NCBI RefSeq assembly: GCF_029051645.1
Contig: NZ_JAACFS010000002.1
Location: 62,001 to 126,000 of the forward strand
DNA length: 64,000 nucleotides
Source: Bradyrhizobium sp. CSA112
GTDB taxonomy: Bacteria; Pseudomonadota; Alphaproteobacteria; Rhizobiales; Xanthobacteraceae
Direction of reading: 5' to 3'
The translations under genes and the position numbers were made by a program. Shown piece after piece: positions 23,605 through 34,804 of the stretch (its first letter is position 1; each line of letters starts with the position of its first letter). The notes under the pieces were generated by a model. The model saw only the letters and a list, made by a program, of their open reading frames with translations. It was not told the origin of the DNA and searched no databases.

Positions 23605-23928
23605 TCAGGTCCCCGCCTTCACCTGGGCGGCGGCCTGCGCCATCAGCTCGTCCATCTTGACGCGCACCTCGGCAGCGGTGACGGCGACGCCCTTGGCGGC
23701 AAGATCCTTCACCACCTTGTTCTGGACGTCCTGATCGCCGGCTTCCTCGAAGTCGGCCGAGACCACTTCCTTGGAATAGGCCGTGGCGGCATCGCCCGAC
23801 AGGCCGAGCTTTTCGGCTGCCCAAAGTCCGAGCAGTTTGTTGCGGCGAACCTCGGCCTTGAACTTCTGCTCCTCGTCGAGGGCGAATTTCTTCTCAAAAC
23901 CTTCCTCGCGCTTGTCGAAAGTGGTCAT
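23605..23928 (-). CDS. F1Fo-ATPase inhibitor zeta subunit (DUF1476)
   Basis: Small soluble all-helical protein of 107 residues. The opening MTTFDKREEGFEKKFALDEEQKFKAEVRRNKLLGLWAAEKLGL is diagnostic of DUF1476, identified in alphaproteobacteria as the zeta subunit that inhibits F1Fo-ATPase hydrolysis through its N-terminal segment. I chose the ATG at 23928, which begins exactly at the family N-terminus; an upstream in-frame ATG adds 11 unrelated residues. It is divergent from purC, an arrangement I recall as conserved in Bradyrhizobiaceae. The product is cytoplasmic and should bind the F1 sector. Confidence 0.9.
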   Translation of the reverse strand: MTTFDKREEGFEKKFALDEEQKFKAEVRRNKLLGLWAAEKLGLSGDAATAYSKEVVSADFEEAGDQDVQNKVVKDLAAKGVAVTAAEVRVKMDELMAQAAAQVKAGT

Positions 23929-24245
23929 TCTTCGGTTCCAATCCCCGCAAATGGTAAACAAAGCCGCGTTGTCGCAGCCCGATCGCCTACCTAGATAGAG
24001 GGGGCGAATCGGTAAAACAACGGGCCGTTAGGCCGCAGGCAATCGGATAAGTTGGGCCCAATTGGGCCGGGTCGATTGTGCTGGATGGGCCAATCGGATA
24101 GGTTGCCATCAGGCGAGGTTCTTGTTCTGTTTCCGGTCGCTTAAGTTCAGGACCTGGCCTTCACGGCAGCTCCGTCGTGGTCGTAAACCCTTGTCATCCG
24201 GAGCACACCAATTTCATGGATTTCAACAAAACACGGTACATCCCA
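23929..24245. other. divergent region between zeta-subunit gene and purC
   Basis: No gene is supported. A direct repeat CAATCGGATA(A/G)GTT occurs at 24040-24053 and 24091-24104, 51 bp apart. A self-complementary stretch TTGGGCCCAA lies between (24053-24062). These may be regulator sites or hairpins in the purC leader. No purine riboswitch core was recognised. Confidence 0.4.
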
Positions 24246-25013
24246 ATGAGCCGTCGACGCCGTATTTATGAAGGCAAGGCCAAGGTCCTGTATGAAGGCC
24301 CGGAGCCGGGAACCCTGATCCAGCATTTCAAGGACGACGCGACCGCGTTCAATGCCAAGAAACACCAGGTGATCGAGGGCAAGGGCGTCCTCAACAACCG
24401 GATTTCGGAGTACCTGTTTCAGCACCTCAACGACATCGGGGTGCCGACCCATTTCATCCGCCGCCTCAACATGCGCGAGCAGTTGATTCGCGAGGTCGAG
24501 ATCGTGCCGCTGGAAGTGGTGGTGCGGAACGTCGCGGCCGGCTCGCTCTCGCAGCGCCTCGGCATCGAGGAGGGCACCCAACTGCCGCGCTCGATCATCG
24601 AGTTCTATTACAAGAACGACCAGCTCAACGACCCCATGGTGTCGGAAGAGCACATCACCGCGTTCGGCTGGGCCACGCCGCAGGAAATCGACGACATCAT
24701 GGCGCTCGCCATCCGTGTCAACGACTTCCTCACCGGCCTCTTCCTCGGCATCGGCATCCGTCTGGTCGACTTCAAGATGGAATGCGGCCGGCTGTTCGAG
24801 AACGAGATGATGCGGATCATCGTCGCCGACGAGATCTCGCCCGACTCGTGCCGGCTGTGGGACATCAAGTCGAACGAGAAGCTCGACAAGGACCGTTTTC
24901 GCCGTGACCTCGGTGGCCTGCTTGAAGCCTATACCGAAGTGGCGAAGCGTCTCGGCATTCTGATGGAGAACGAGCGTCCGGCCGGTACCGGTCCGGTGCT
25001 GGTGAAGAGCTGA
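24246..25013 (+). CDS. purC: SAICAR synthetase (phosphoribosylaminoimidazole-succinocarboxamide synthase)
   Basis: Enzyme of 255 residues for purine biosynthesis: CAIR + aspartate + ATP gives SAICAR. Signatures include [15 protein letters not shown] at the N-terminus, [15 protein letters not shown] and [10 protein letters not shown] with [16 protein letters not shown], all conserved in PurC. I chose ATG 24246 ([11 protein letters not shown]), where homology starts; ATG 24216 would add ten residues. It is the first gene of a purC-purS unit, with purQ and purL following after inserted genes. Confidence 0.96.
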   Translation: MSRRRRIYEGKAKVLYEGPEPGTLIQHFKDDATAFNAKKHQVIEGKGVLNNRISEYLFQHLNDIGVPTHFIRRLNMREQLIREVEIVPLEVVVRNVAAGSLSQRLGIEEGTQLPRSIIEFYYKNDQLNDPMVSEEHITAFGWATPQEIDDIMALAIRVNDFLTGLFLGIGIRLVDFKMECGRLFENEMMRIIVADEISPDSCRLWDIKSNEKLDKDRFRRDLGGLLEAYTEVAKRLGILMENERPAGTGPVLVKS

Positions 25014-25044
25014 CGCAAATTAAAATTAGACTGGGGCAAGTCTC

Positions 25045-25287
25045 GTGAAGGCACGCGTTACCGTTACGTTGAAATCGGGCATTCTCGATCCGCAGGGCAA
25101 GGCCATCGAAGGCGCGCTGAAATCGCTCGGCGTCGATGGCGTCGCCAGCGTCCGGCAGGGCAAGGTGTTCGACATCGAATTGTCGGGCGCCGACAAGGCC
25201 AAGGCCGAGGCGGCATTGAAGGACGCTGCCGACAAGCTGTTGGCGAATACGGTGATCGAGAATTACCGGGTCGAGCTTTTGGGATGA
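25045..25287 (+). CDS. purS: FGAM synthase subunit PurS
   Basis: Protein of 80 residues that bridges PurL and PurQ in the three-part FGAM synthase found in bacteria without the long PurL. The sequence KARVTVTLKSGILDPQGKAIEGALKSLG is diagnostic. It has a GTG start at 25045 preceded by GGGGCAAG, 31 bp after purC, so it is co-transcribed with purC. The separate PurS agrees with the short PurL (735 residues) and PurQ in this window. Confidence 0.95.
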   Translation: MKARVTVTLKSGILDPQGKAIEGALKSLGVDGVASVRQGKVFDIELSGADKAKAEAALKDAADKLLANTVIENYRVELLG

Positions 25288-25312
25288 GGATGTGAGCGGC
25301 CGGGCTTGCCGC

Positions 25313-26338
25313 TCACAGCCATCCCACGCTGCGGAAACGCCAATACAGTCCGCTGCAGGCGGTGAGCATCAGGCCCAGCACCAGGAAATATCCGTAGTCC
25401 CATTCCAGTTCGGGCATGTGCTTGAAATTCATCCCGTAGACTCCGGCCAATGCTGTCGGAACGGCGATGATGGCGAGCCACGAGGCCAGCTTCTTGGAGA
25501 CCGCGGTCTCCTGGGCCTGGCCGACCAGAAGGCTTGCCTCGAAGGCGAACGCCAGCACCTCGCGCATTGAATCGGTGCGCTCCTGAACGGTCCTGACGTG
25601 GTCGGTGACATCGCGAAACAGCGCCTGCATCGTCGGACGCACCATCGGCAGGTTGTCGTGTTCGAGCCGGCGGCAGACTTCCACCAGCGGGCCGATCGCG
25701 TTACGGAGCCGCAACAGGTCCCGCCGCAGCATGTAAAGGCGTTCGACCTGGCTCCGTGTGATGGGATTGGCGAGCACGTCGTCCTCGATCGCCTCGACCT
25801 CCTCGTGGATCGTTTCCAGAACCGGGGAGTAATTGTCGACGATGAAATCGAGGATGGCGTAGAGAATATAATCCTCGCCCCGCGCGAGCGCGCGGGGACA
25901 GCTCTCGCAGCGTTCGCGCACCGGCGTATATGACGTCGATGCCCCGTGGCGCACCGAGACCAGATAGCCTTCGCCGACGAACAAATGGGTTTCGCCGAAT
26001 GCGATCCTGCCCTGGATCAGTTGCGCGGTTCGCGCCACGATGAACAGGCCGTCGCCATATTGCTCGATCTTCGGCCGCTGATGCGCGTGGTTAGCGTCCT
26101 CGATCGCGAGATCGTGCAGGTCGAACTGCTTCTGTACGCTCTTCAGCAGCGCCAGATCCGGCTCATACAGGCCGATCCAGACGACGTGGCCGGGCTTGCT
26201 GCGCCAGCTCGAAGCCTCCTCGATGGCGATATTGGCGACGCGGCGGCCATCGACGTAAACACCGGCCGCGACGACGCCTTCGGACGTCATCGGTTCGGTC
26301 GCGGTGGTCGCCCGCGACGGGAGATTCATGGCTTCCAT
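25313..26338 (-). CDS. CorA-family magnesium/cobalt transporter
   Basis: Channel protein of about 341 residues. A large cytoplasmic N-terminal domain (about 1-270) with long helices is followed by two C-terminal membrane helices. The signature loop YGMNFKHMPEL sits between them; the GMN is the selectivity filter of CorA channels. It forms a pentamer that imports Mg2+ or a related divalent ion. It lies on the opposite strand between purS and purQ, so it interrupts the purine run without sharing its transcript. The start is uncertain: GTG 26362, ATG 26338 and ATG 26329 are all in frame. Confidence 0.92.
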   Translation of the reverse strand: MEAMNLPSRATTATEPMTSEGVVAAGVYVDGRRVANIAIEEASSWRSKPGHVVWIGLYEPDLALLKSVQKQFDLHDLAIEDANHAHQRPKIEQYGDGLFIVARTAQLIQGRIAFGETHLFVGEGYLVSVRHGASTSYTPVRERCESCPRALARGEDYILYAILDFIVDNYSPVLETIHEEVEAIEDDVLANPITRSQVERLYMLRRDLLRLRNAIGPLVEVCRRLEHDNLPMVRPTMQALFRDVTDHVRTVQERTDSMREVLAFAFEASLLVGQAQETAVSKKLASWLAIIAVPTALAGVYGMNFKHMPELEWDYGYFLVLGLMLTACSGLYWRFRSVGWL

Positions 26339-26478
26339 CCCTGAGCGATTGTTGTTGAGCACGGCTGCCGCGCAGGCCGTTTTGGCGACGCTAGCACTGG
26401 AAAAACCGGCGTCAAATGGTTATGTCTCCGGAGGGTCGGCGGTCTGCCGACGATTCTCGTTTCCAGCCGGGAACCGCC

Positions 26479-27180
26479 ATGAAATCCGCCGTCCTCGTCT
26501 TCCCCGGAATCAATCGCGAGCGCGACATGGCGCGCGCGCTCAAACTCGCCTCGGGGCAAGAGGCTGCGATGGTGTGGCATGCCGACACTGCGCTGCCGAA
26601 GGGGACCGATCTGGTCGTCGTGCCCGGCGGCTTTTCCTATGGCGACTATCTGCGCTGCGGGGCGATTGCGGCGCGCGCGCCGGTCATGGACGCGGTGCGC
26701 AAGTTTGCCGGCGACGGCGGTCTTGTGCTCGGCGTCTGCAACGGTTTCCAGATCCTGTGCGAAGCGGGTCTGTTGCCCGGCGTGCTGATGCGCAATTCAC
26801 GGCTGAAATTCATCTGCAAGGATGTCCATCTGCGGGTCGAACGCTCGGATACGCCGTTCACGCGCGGCTACAATGCCGGCCAGGTCATTCGCGTGCCGGT
26901 CGCGCATGGCGAAGGCAATTACGAAGCCGACGAAGAGACGGTGAAGCGGCTCGAAGGCGAGGGGCGGGTGCTCTACCGCTACTGCTCGGCCGATGGCGTC
27001 GTCGACGAGGAGTCCAACATCAACGGCGCCGCGGATTCGATCGCCGGCATCGTCAACGAGCGCGGCAATGTGCTCGGCATGATGCCGCACCCGGAGAACC
27101 ACGTCGAAGACATCATGGGGTGCACCGATGGCCGCGGCCTGTTCGCGGGCCTCGCGGCACATCTGGAAAAAGCGGCGTGA
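26479..27180 (+). CDS. purQ: FGAM synthase glutaminase subunit PurQ
   Basis: Class I glutamine amidotransferase of 233 residues supplying ammonia to PurL. The nucleophile is C87 in LGVCNGFQ, and the His/Glu pair appears in MMPHPENH near the end. The opening [20 protein letters not shown] and [14 protein letters not shown] match PurQ. Its TGA overlaps the GTG start of the next gene by three bases, so a solute-binding protein gene is coupled to it. It is divergent from corA. Confidence 0.96.
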   Translation: MKSAVLVFPGINRERDMARALKLASGQEAAMVWHADTALPKGTDLVVVPGGFSYGDYLRCGAIAARAPVMDAVRKFAGDGGLVLGVCNGFQILCEAGLLPGVLMRNSRLKFICKDVHLRVERSDTPFTRGYNAGQVIRVPVAHGEGNYEADEETVKRLEGEGRVLYRYCSADGVVDEESNINGAADSIAGIVNERGNVLGMMPHPENHVEDIMGCTDGRGLFAGLAAHLEKAA

Positions 27181-28154
27181 AATCTTTCATGATGCGCTTG
27201 ATGATGCGCTTGGCCGTTGCCGCTGCGGCCTTCTCGTTCGCCGCAACCGCCCACGCACAGGATTATCCCAAGCGTCCCGTCACCATGATCGTGCCGTTCG
27301 CGGCCGGCGGCACTTCCGACGTGATCGCGCGCGTGGTCGCCGAGGAGATGACCAAGTCGCTCGGGCAGCAGATCGTGATCGAGAATGTAGCGGGCGCCGG
27401 CGGCTCGACCGCGCTGGCGCGTGCGGCGCGCGCGGAAGCAGACGGTTACACCATCGCGATCGGCAATGCCGGCACCAGCGCTGCGACCTATACGATCTAT
27501 CCGAAACTGCCGTTCACGCCGGAATCTTTCGTGCCGATCGCGGTCGTTGCCAAGACATTCGGCATCGTCGCGCTGCGCAAGGATTTCCCCGCGAAGAACC
27601 TGCAGGATTTCATCGCCTACGCGAAGAAAAATCCCGGCAAGGTCAATCTCGGCCATGCCGGCGTCGGCTCATCGAATTTCCTGATCTGCAAGAGCTTTGC
27701 GCAGGCCGCCGGCATCGACGTGACGATGGTCGGCTATCGCGGCGCGGCGCCGGCGCTGACGGACGCGATCGGCGGCCAGATCGACGGCGTCTGCGATTCA
27801 GCCGCCTCGGTGTCGCAGGCGATCGACGACAAATTGGTGCGGGGCGTCGTCGTCGGCTCGACGGTACGGCTTGCGACCTTGCCCGATCTGCCGACCTCGG
27901 CGGAGGCCGGTCTACCCGATTTCGAAGCGCAAGGCTGGAACGGGCTGTTCGCGCCAAAGGGCACGCCGCCTGCAATCATCGCGAAACTGAACGCCGCGGC
28001 CAAGGCTGCCGTCGAGAGCGAGGCCGTGAAGAAGCGCTTTCACGATCTCTCCACCGTCGCGCCCGACGCCAGCGAGCACGTGAGCGAAGTGCTGGGACAA
28101 TTGGTGACGCGCGACGTCGAGAAATACAGAAAGCTGCTGGAAGAGAAGAAGTAG
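27177..28154 (+). CDS. Bug/TctC-family solute-binding protein
   Basis: Periplasmic binding protein of about 325 residues with a signal peptide (about 1-31, ending AHAQ). It belongs to the Bug family: [35 protein letters not shown] ([17 protein letters not shown]), [18 protein letters not shown] and [27 protein letters not shown] are all hallmarks. These proteins bind carboxylates for tripartite tricarboxylate (TctAB) carriers or act in sensing. No TctA/TctB gene is adjacent, so it is an orphan. GTG 27177 overlaps the purQ stop; ATG 27189 is the alternative. Confidence 0.92.
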   Translation: MKSFMMRLMMRLAVAAAAFSFAATAHAQDYPKRPVTMIVPFAAGGTSDVIARVVAEEMTKSLGQQIVIENVAGAGGSTALARAARAEADGYTIAIGNAGTSAATYTIYPKLPFTPESFVPIAVVAKTFGIVALRKDFPAKNLQDFIAYAKKNPGKVNLGHAGVGSSNFLICKSFAQAAGIDVTMVGYRGAAPALTDAIGGQIDGVCDSAASVSQAIDDKLVRGVVVGSTVRLATLPDLPTSAEAGLPDFEAQGWNGLFAPKGTPPAIIAKLNAAAKAAVESEAVKKRFHDLSTVAPDASEHVSEVLGQLVTRDVEKYRKLLEEKK

Positions 28155-28209
28155 CATTTCAACGGCAGTAACACTCAGCGACAGTAGCACTCAGCGACCA
28201 TGGTGAACG

Positions 28210-28236
28210 AAAAAGCCCCGCAATGCGGAGCTTTTT
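28210..28236. terminator. bidirectional intrinsic terminator
   Basis: Arms AAAAAGCCCCGC and GCGGAGCTTTTT (one mismatch) enclose AAT. T-runs arise on both strands, so it can end the solute-binding protein transcript from the left and the minus-strand Ser/Thr/Gly-rich gene from the right. Confidence 0.85.
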
Positions 28237-28237
28237 G

Positions 28238-28573
28238 TTACCTGCCGGTGGGCGAGCCGGGTGCTGCCGGCGCCAGGGTCGAGCCGCTGGGCGAGGGGTT
28301 GAGAAGGGTGTTCCCGGACGGATTCACTCCACTATTCCGGCCGGCCGCGGCACTGCCGGCGTTGTTGGTCATGCCGGTGTCGGGGGTGCCGGTCGCACCG
28401 CCGGTGGCCGTTCCGCTCGTGGAAGATCCCGTCGAAGATCCCGTCGTCGTGCCGCTCGTTGCCGCGCCTCCCGTAGCCGGACTTCCGCCTGCGGAGCCGC
28501 CAGTGGATTGCGCGAGCGCGCAAGTGCCCGTGAATGCCAGCGCTGTTGCCAATCCCAGTGTCGCAAGTTTCAT
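28238..28573 (-). CDS. small secreted Gly/Ser/Thr-rich low-complexity protein
   Basis: Protein of 111 residues. A signal peptide (about 1-22, ending ALAQ) is followed by about 65 residues of Gly, Ser, Thr and Ala repeats (TGSSTGSSTSGTATGGATGT) and a Pro/Gly/Asn C-terminus (NTLLNPSPSGSTLAPAAPGSPTGR). No fold is expected. It is likely periplasmic or surface-exposed and disordered. ATG 28573 has AAGGAG upstream. A terminator follows directly after its stop. No family or role is recognised; the repetitive DNA suggests a length-variable protein. Confidence 0.65.
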   Translation of the reverse strand: MKLATLGLATALAFTGTCALAQSTGGSAGGSPATGGAATSGTTTGSSTGSSTSGTATGGATGTPDTGMTNNAGSAAAGRNSGVNPSGNTLLNPSPSGSTLAPAAPGSPTGR

Positions 28574-28703
28574 GATTGCTCCTTTTCTTGCTGCGTAACG
28601 GCGCAACACGATGCGCTCGCATGCGTTCCAGCATGGCGATCACAGTTCATTGCTGTTCCGTCGAAGAAACCCGCGGCGAAAAATTGGCAGGCCGCGCTAG
28701 CCT

Positions 28704-29648
28704 TCATCCGTCTTTCGGTTTTACTCGCAAGCGGCCGATCCACTTCCTGTACTGGTCGCCCGGAATCGTCATCGCGGCGACGCCGGCCATGACAAGGACG
28801 AGGCCAAGCGCGAGATTTGCCGGCACGGATTCGCCGAGCAGTACCACCGACAGGCCGACGCCGATCGGAATGCGCAGATAACCCTGAGCGTTGGTGGTGA
28901 GCGTGCCGAGCCGCGTCAGGCACATGTAGAACAGCATCAGGCCGAATGCGCTCGAGAATATTCCCATCGCGGCCGTTGCAACCAGCGCCTCGGCCGTCGG
29001 CCGCAAGGTCCAGGGATGGTCTACGATCAGCGCGAACGGCAGCAGCACCGTGCCGCCGAACAATAGCGAGCCCGCGGCAACCACCATCGGGTCGTAGTCG
29101 GTCAGCCGCAAACCGAAGATCGTGGCGCATGCAAATGATATGGTGGCGATCAGGATGACGATCTCGGCAAGGATATTGGCATCGAGCGTTGAGAGCGCAT
29201 CGAGGCCGATGATCGCGGCCGTTCCAACAAGCCCCAGAATGGCGCCGACGAGCTTGAGCAGCGTCGCCGGCTCGTGGCGCGTAATGCCCCAAGTGATGAG
29301 AAAGGCGAAGATCGGGGTCGTCGAGGCCAGCACCACCGTATTTGCCGCCGGCACATATTGCTGCGCCCAGGTGATCAGCAGGAACGGAAACGTCGAATTG
29401 ATGGTCTGTTGCTGGGCGAACAACTTCCAGGCCCTGCCGTCCGTCGGCATCGGGATCCCGCGGATGCGCAGGACCACAAGCAGGAAGGCGGCCGCTATCA
29501 GCGAGCGCGCCGAGATGAAGGTGATCGGCGGGATCGAGCCGAGGCCGATCTTTGTCAGCGGATAGGTCGAACTCCAGCAGCACGCCAGCGCGAGCAGCAA
29601 GGCATAGTCGCGCCAGCCGCGACGGGCCTGTGGCGTGTCAGGTGGCAA
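28704..29648 (-). CDS. EamA/DMT-family transporter
   Basis: Inner-membrane protein of 314 residues with ten hydrophobic helices arranged as two EamA repeats. These start at about LLLALACCWSSTYPLTKIGLG and at about LIATISFACATIFGLRL. Family members export metabolites or amino acids, and the substrate is unknown. Its start lies inside the thioesterase gene (11-bp overlap), so the two are translated from one message. Its 3' side faces the low-complexity protein gene. Confidence 0.9.
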   Translation of the reverse strand: MPPDTPQARRGWRDYALLLALACCWSSTYPLTKIGLGSIPPITFISARSLIAAAFLLVVLRIRGIPMPTDGRAWKLFAQQQTINSTFPFLLITWAQQYVPAANTVVLASTTPIFAFLITWGITRHEPATLLKLVGAILGLVGTAAIIGLDALSTLDANILAEIVILIATISFACATIFGLRLTDYDPMVVAAGSLLFGGTVLLPFALIVDHPWTLRPTAEALVATAAMGIFSSAFGLMLFYMCLTRLGTLTTNAQGYLRIPIGVGLSVVLLGESVPANLALGLVLVMAGVAAMTIPGDQYRKWIGRLRVKPKDG

Positions 29649-30120
29649 CGGCGCCGGCAGGCTTCTTCCACTTCACCCGCTTGATGGTGCCCGAGAAGGT
29701 GAACAGCGACCGCTCGCCCGATTTGAGCACGCCGCGCAGGAAGATCAGCGAGCCGCCGGCGCGGGTGATTTCGCCCTCGCATTCGACCAGTTCGCCCTCG
29801 CGCGCGGCGTCGAGAAACTCGCAGGCGAACGACACCGTGACGCCGGGTCCTTCCAGCACGGAAGAGGCGATCGCAAACAGGCAGTAATCGGCGAACGACA
29901 TGAAGCAGCCGCCATGAACGTTGCGCTGGCCGTTGAGGTGCTTCTTCTCGACCCGGAACGCGCATTGCACGCGGCCGTTTTCGTCCATCCGGTGCCAGAA
30001 CGGGCCGTTATGGGTCTCAAAACTGTCGCGGGTCCAGGTCCGCCAGCCGGCAAATTCGCCCTCGGTTTCGACATGCAGGTCGGGACGCTGGTGAAATGCA
30101 TTTTTGGGGAGTTCGTTCAC
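29638..30120 (-). CDS. PaaI-type hotdog thioesterase
   Basis: Protein of 160 residues with a single hotdog domain. The core block NGQRNVHGGCFMSFADYCLFAIA matches the PaaI/4HBT motif (HGGxxxxxxD), in which His, Gly and the downstream Asp shape the acyl-CoA thioesterase site. The following strands (VTVSFACEFLDAAREGELVECEGEI) also fit. It hydrolyses an acyl-CoA of unknown type. It is first gene of a two-gene unit with the DMT transporter and is divergent from purL (162-bp shared promoter region). Confidence 0.9.
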   Translation of the reverse strand: MNELPKNAFHQRPDLHVETEGEFAGWRTWTRDSFETHNGPFWHRMDENGRVQCAFRVEKKHLNGQRNVHGGCFMSFADYCLFAIASSVLEGPGVTVSFACEFLDAAREGELVECEGEITRAGGSLIFLRGVLKSGERSLFTFSGTIKRVKWKKPAGAVAT

Positions 30121-30282
30121 TAAAAATGGCCCTTCAATTGAGTATTTCAGCCCTTAAATCCGATCCGGGAACGATGTGCAAACGCCGATCCTACAAACCT
30201 CCCCCCGCAAAGCTCTGGACAGGGCGGAAATGCGCCATAAAAGGCCTTTTCGCACCCCCTCGATGTTCCTAAGAAGAGACCC

Positions 30283-32490
<2,208 letters not shown>

Positions 32491-32494
32491 TTTT

Positions 32495-32574
32495 GTAGCC
32501 CGGATGGAGCGCAGCGAAATCCGGGACCGCTGCCTCGGCGAATCCCGGGTTGCGCTGCGCTCCACCCGGGCTAC
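32495..32574. repeat. palindromic intergenic repeat, family F
   Basis: Arms GTAGCCCGGATGGAGCGCAG and GCGCTCCACCCGGGCTAC, with inner AATCCGGG / AATCCCGGG copies. This GTAGCCCGGATGGAGCGCA element is widespread in proteobacterial genomes. It lies 4 bp after purL and just before the acyltransferase gene end, so it may act as a bidirectional transcript end. Confidence 0.8.
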
Positions 32575-32580
32575 GGATTT

Positions 32581-33765
32581 TCAAAGCACCCTCGTCGCGC
32601 CCGGGATCTGCCGCAACGCTCGCGTTAGCGCCCAGCTCGCCGCGACTGTCAGCACGAACCCGATCGTGGCCTTGACGATCGCCGGCAGGTCATAGTCGAA
32701 CAGCCAGTACTGCAGCCAAAGCGCGATCGGGTAGTGCACCAGGAATATGCCGTAGGCATCGGCCTGCATCGGATCGAGTAGCTTGGCGGAGCCTGATTGC
32801 TTGAACCTCTGGAAAATGGCCAGGATCAGAAACATGATGGCCACGCTGAAGACAGTGAAGCAGATGGCATAGAGCACTTCATACCAGTCCGGCAACGGCG
32901 ACGGGTTGCCCAGTATTTCGCGCTTGATGAAGATCAGCACCCACAACAGGCAATACGGAACGATCGCCAGCACCATCCAGTCCCAGCTAACCTTCGCCAT
33001 CCGGCCGTCTGCCGCGAGCAGCCCGCGATCCATTTGCGCAACGCCGATGCCGGCACCGAAAAAGAAGTAGCTCGCATAGAGCATCACGCGCCCGTGCTGG
33101 ACCGAGAACGGCCCGAACTCAAACCAACTGCTATGTCCGTAGTGAACCAGCCCGGGAATGTAGAACGCAGCGGTGACGGCAAGCATGACCGCGAAGAACA
33201 CGGCGGGCCGGCGACGGCCATGCAGCGAGAGGCGGTTGATCGGATCGAGCAGGTTGGGTGACAGCCGATACAGGATGCAGGCCACCACATCGAAACTGAA
33301 CAGGACCCAGAGGAACCAGATCGGCCCGCTCGGCCACGGGCCCTTCGTGATCATATTCCACCAGTATTCCGAAAAGCCGATCTCGGGATGGTGCCGCAGG
33401 GAGATGGCGTAATAGGCGAGCGGAATGACCGTGAACGCGCAGATCACGAAGGGCAGGGCAAGCCGAAGCAGGCGGTCCGCCAAATAGCTCAACGGTCCCT
33501 TCCGGGCGATACCGGACCAGGCGAACAGTCCCGACAGGAAAAAGAACATCGCCATGAAGAAACTGTCAGTGGCGAGCACGATCATGTCGAAGCCGAAGAA
33601 GTACGTCGGATCGGTATGGCCGAAATAGGTATAGGGGATGACGGCGTGGTGGAGCAGCACCACCAGCGTCAGGAAGGTGCGGGCGCGGTCGAGCGAAAGG
33701 TTTCGCGATTTGGCTTTGGGCACTGCGCTGACGTCGGCATGCCCCACGGTGGAAATCGATGTCAT
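32581..33765 (-). CDS. acyltransferase-3 (OafA/OpgC-like) membrane protein
   Basis: Membrane protein of 394 residues with about ten helices. The N-terminal block RNLSLDRARTFLTLVVLLHHAVIPY includes the paired histidines typical of acyltransferase-3 proteins. FFLSGLFAWSGIARKG and the final helices with FLVHYPIALWLQYWLFDYD agree. Members transfer acyl groups to sugars in the envelope (O-antigen, exopolysaccharide, osmoregulated glucans). The target here is unknown. The gene is single on its strand. Confidence 0.9.
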   Translation of the reverse strand: MTSISTVGHADVSAVPKAKSRNLSLDRARTFLTLVVLLHHAVIPYTYFGHTDPTYFFGFDMIVLATDSFFMAMFFFLSGLFAWSGIARKGPLSYLADRLLRLALPFVICAFTVIPLAYYAISLRHHPEIGFSEYWWNMITKGPWPSGPIWFLWVLFSFDVVACILYRLSPNLLDPINRLSLHGRRRPAVFFAVMLAVTAAFYIPGLVHYGHSSWFEFGPFSVQHGRVMLYASYFFFGAGIGVAQMDRGLLAADGRMAKVSWDWMVLAIVPYCLLWVLIFIKREILGNPSPLPDWYEVLYAICFTVFSVAIMFLILAIFQRFKQSGSAKLLDPMQADAYGIFLVHYPIALWLQYWLFDYDLPAIVKATIGFVLTVAASWALTRALRQIPGATRVL

Positions 33766-33950
33766 GCGGGCCTCCCGGCCAGGCTATGTGGTCAAATGTT
33801 GCCGTCCGGAAGCCGATTCAGCAAGGCCCAATCGGGCGTTGGCGACCCCGCATCCCCGGGCTGATCGGAACCGGCGGTGCAACCGGCCGTTAGGTCAGGT
33901 GAAATTTATGGGCCACCACTGGTGTGGCCCCAGCGGTCGCGGAGCAGGCA

Positions 33951-34124
33951 ATGACAATTCTCAAATGGGCGCTGATCTTCTTTCTGGTGTCGATCGTCGC
34001 CGGCATTCTCGGCTTCACCGGAATCTCGGAGGCGTCCGCCGACATCGCCCGTTTCCTCTTTTATGTCTTCGTCGTGATCTTCCTGGTGCTCCTGATCCTC
34101 GGGCTCACAATATTCAGGGTGTAG
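33951..34124 (+). CDS. DUF1328 family small membrane protein
   Basis: Protein of 57 residues with two hydrophobic helices (about 4-24 and 32-54) around the conserved [16 protein letters not shown] loop, which is diagnostic of DUF1328 (YtjA-like). The function is unknown; members are common stress-associated small membrane proteins. ATG 33951 with GGAGCAGG upstream was preferred to 33924. It is flanked by a family E repeat on the 3' side. Confidence 0.85.
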   Translation: MTILKWALIFFLVSIVAGILGFTGISEASADIARFLFYVFVVIFLVLLILGLTIFRV

Positions 34125-34133
34125 CTCTCCGCG

Positions 34134-34257
34134 GTCATTCCGGGATGGTCCGAAGGACCAGACCTCAGGTGCGCAATTGCGCACCGGGGAATCTCGAGAT
34201 TCTCAGGGGCGCAAGGGCGCCCCATAGTTCGATGCTTCGCATCGCCCCGGAATGACG
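34134..34257. repeat. palindromic intergenic repeat, family E copy 2
   Basis: Ends GTCATTCCGGG and CCCCGGAATGACG. Inside are the perfect palindromes GTGCGCAATTGCGCAC and GAATCTCGAGATTC, a GATGCTTCGCATC hairpin and a TGGTCCGAAGGACCA hairpin. Nearly the same modules occur at 49957. Confidence 0.85.
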
Positions 34258-34267
34258 TCGCCTCGTA

Positions 34268-34627
34268 CTACCCCACTTCCTCGATCGTCACCTTGTCCGG
34301 ATAGAACGCCAGATGGCCGGCGATCTCGGCCATGGCCGGGAAGGGCGTCTCATAGGTCCAGATCGAATTTTCGATGCTCTTGCCGTTGGCATTGATGCTG
34401 AAGTAGTTCGCATCCCCCTTGTAGGGGCAGTGCGTGGTCCGCTCGGTGCGGGCCAAGAGCGCCATATTGGCATCCTCGCGCGGCACATATTGCACCGCCG
34501 GATAGCTGGCTTCCTTGAGGGTCAGCGCGTGGGTGGTATCGGCGATGACCACACCGCCTACCGAGACCCTGATACGCTTGGGGGTTGCCGTAATCGTGAT
34601 CGGATGGTCGGGACCGGGCAATTTCAT
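34268..34627 (-). CDS. DUF427 domain protein
   Basis: Protein of 119 residues, soluble and beta-rich. The family blocks are clear: HPITITATPKRIRVSVGGVVIADT, the YPAVQYVPREDANMALL segment, and THCPYKGDANYFSI followed by a C-terminal WTYETPFPAM. DUF427 is widely distributed and has no assigned reaction. The start at 34627 lies just before an approximately 180-bp gap shared with bolA. It is convergent with the DUF1328 gene across a repeat. Confidence 0.87.
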   Translation of the reverse strand: MKLPGPDHPITITATPKRIRVSVGGVVIADTTHALTLKEASYPAVQYVPREDANMALLARTERTTHCPYKGDANYFSINANGKSIENSIWTYETPFPAMAEIAGHLAFYPDKVTIEEVG

Positions 34628-34804
34628 GGTTTTGAGCCTCTTTTTCGGTCAGCCCGGCGTGGCCGGGCGCGACCGGATCTCGCGGTGTCAAACGGTTCAG
34701 CCCGGAATATAGTGCCGCCAGGCGTGACCTAGAAGAGCGTACGCGCTAGGTTCAGCCCTCACGGTCGCGCGAGCCGGCCGTGATTCGAAACACCTGATGG
34801 AGAC

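Noticed and set aside
26304..27176. Long N-terminal extension of the Bug-type protein across purQ
   Set aside because: The upstream residues are the out-of-frame reading of purQ, rich in Arg. The signal peptide at 27177-27189 marks the real start.
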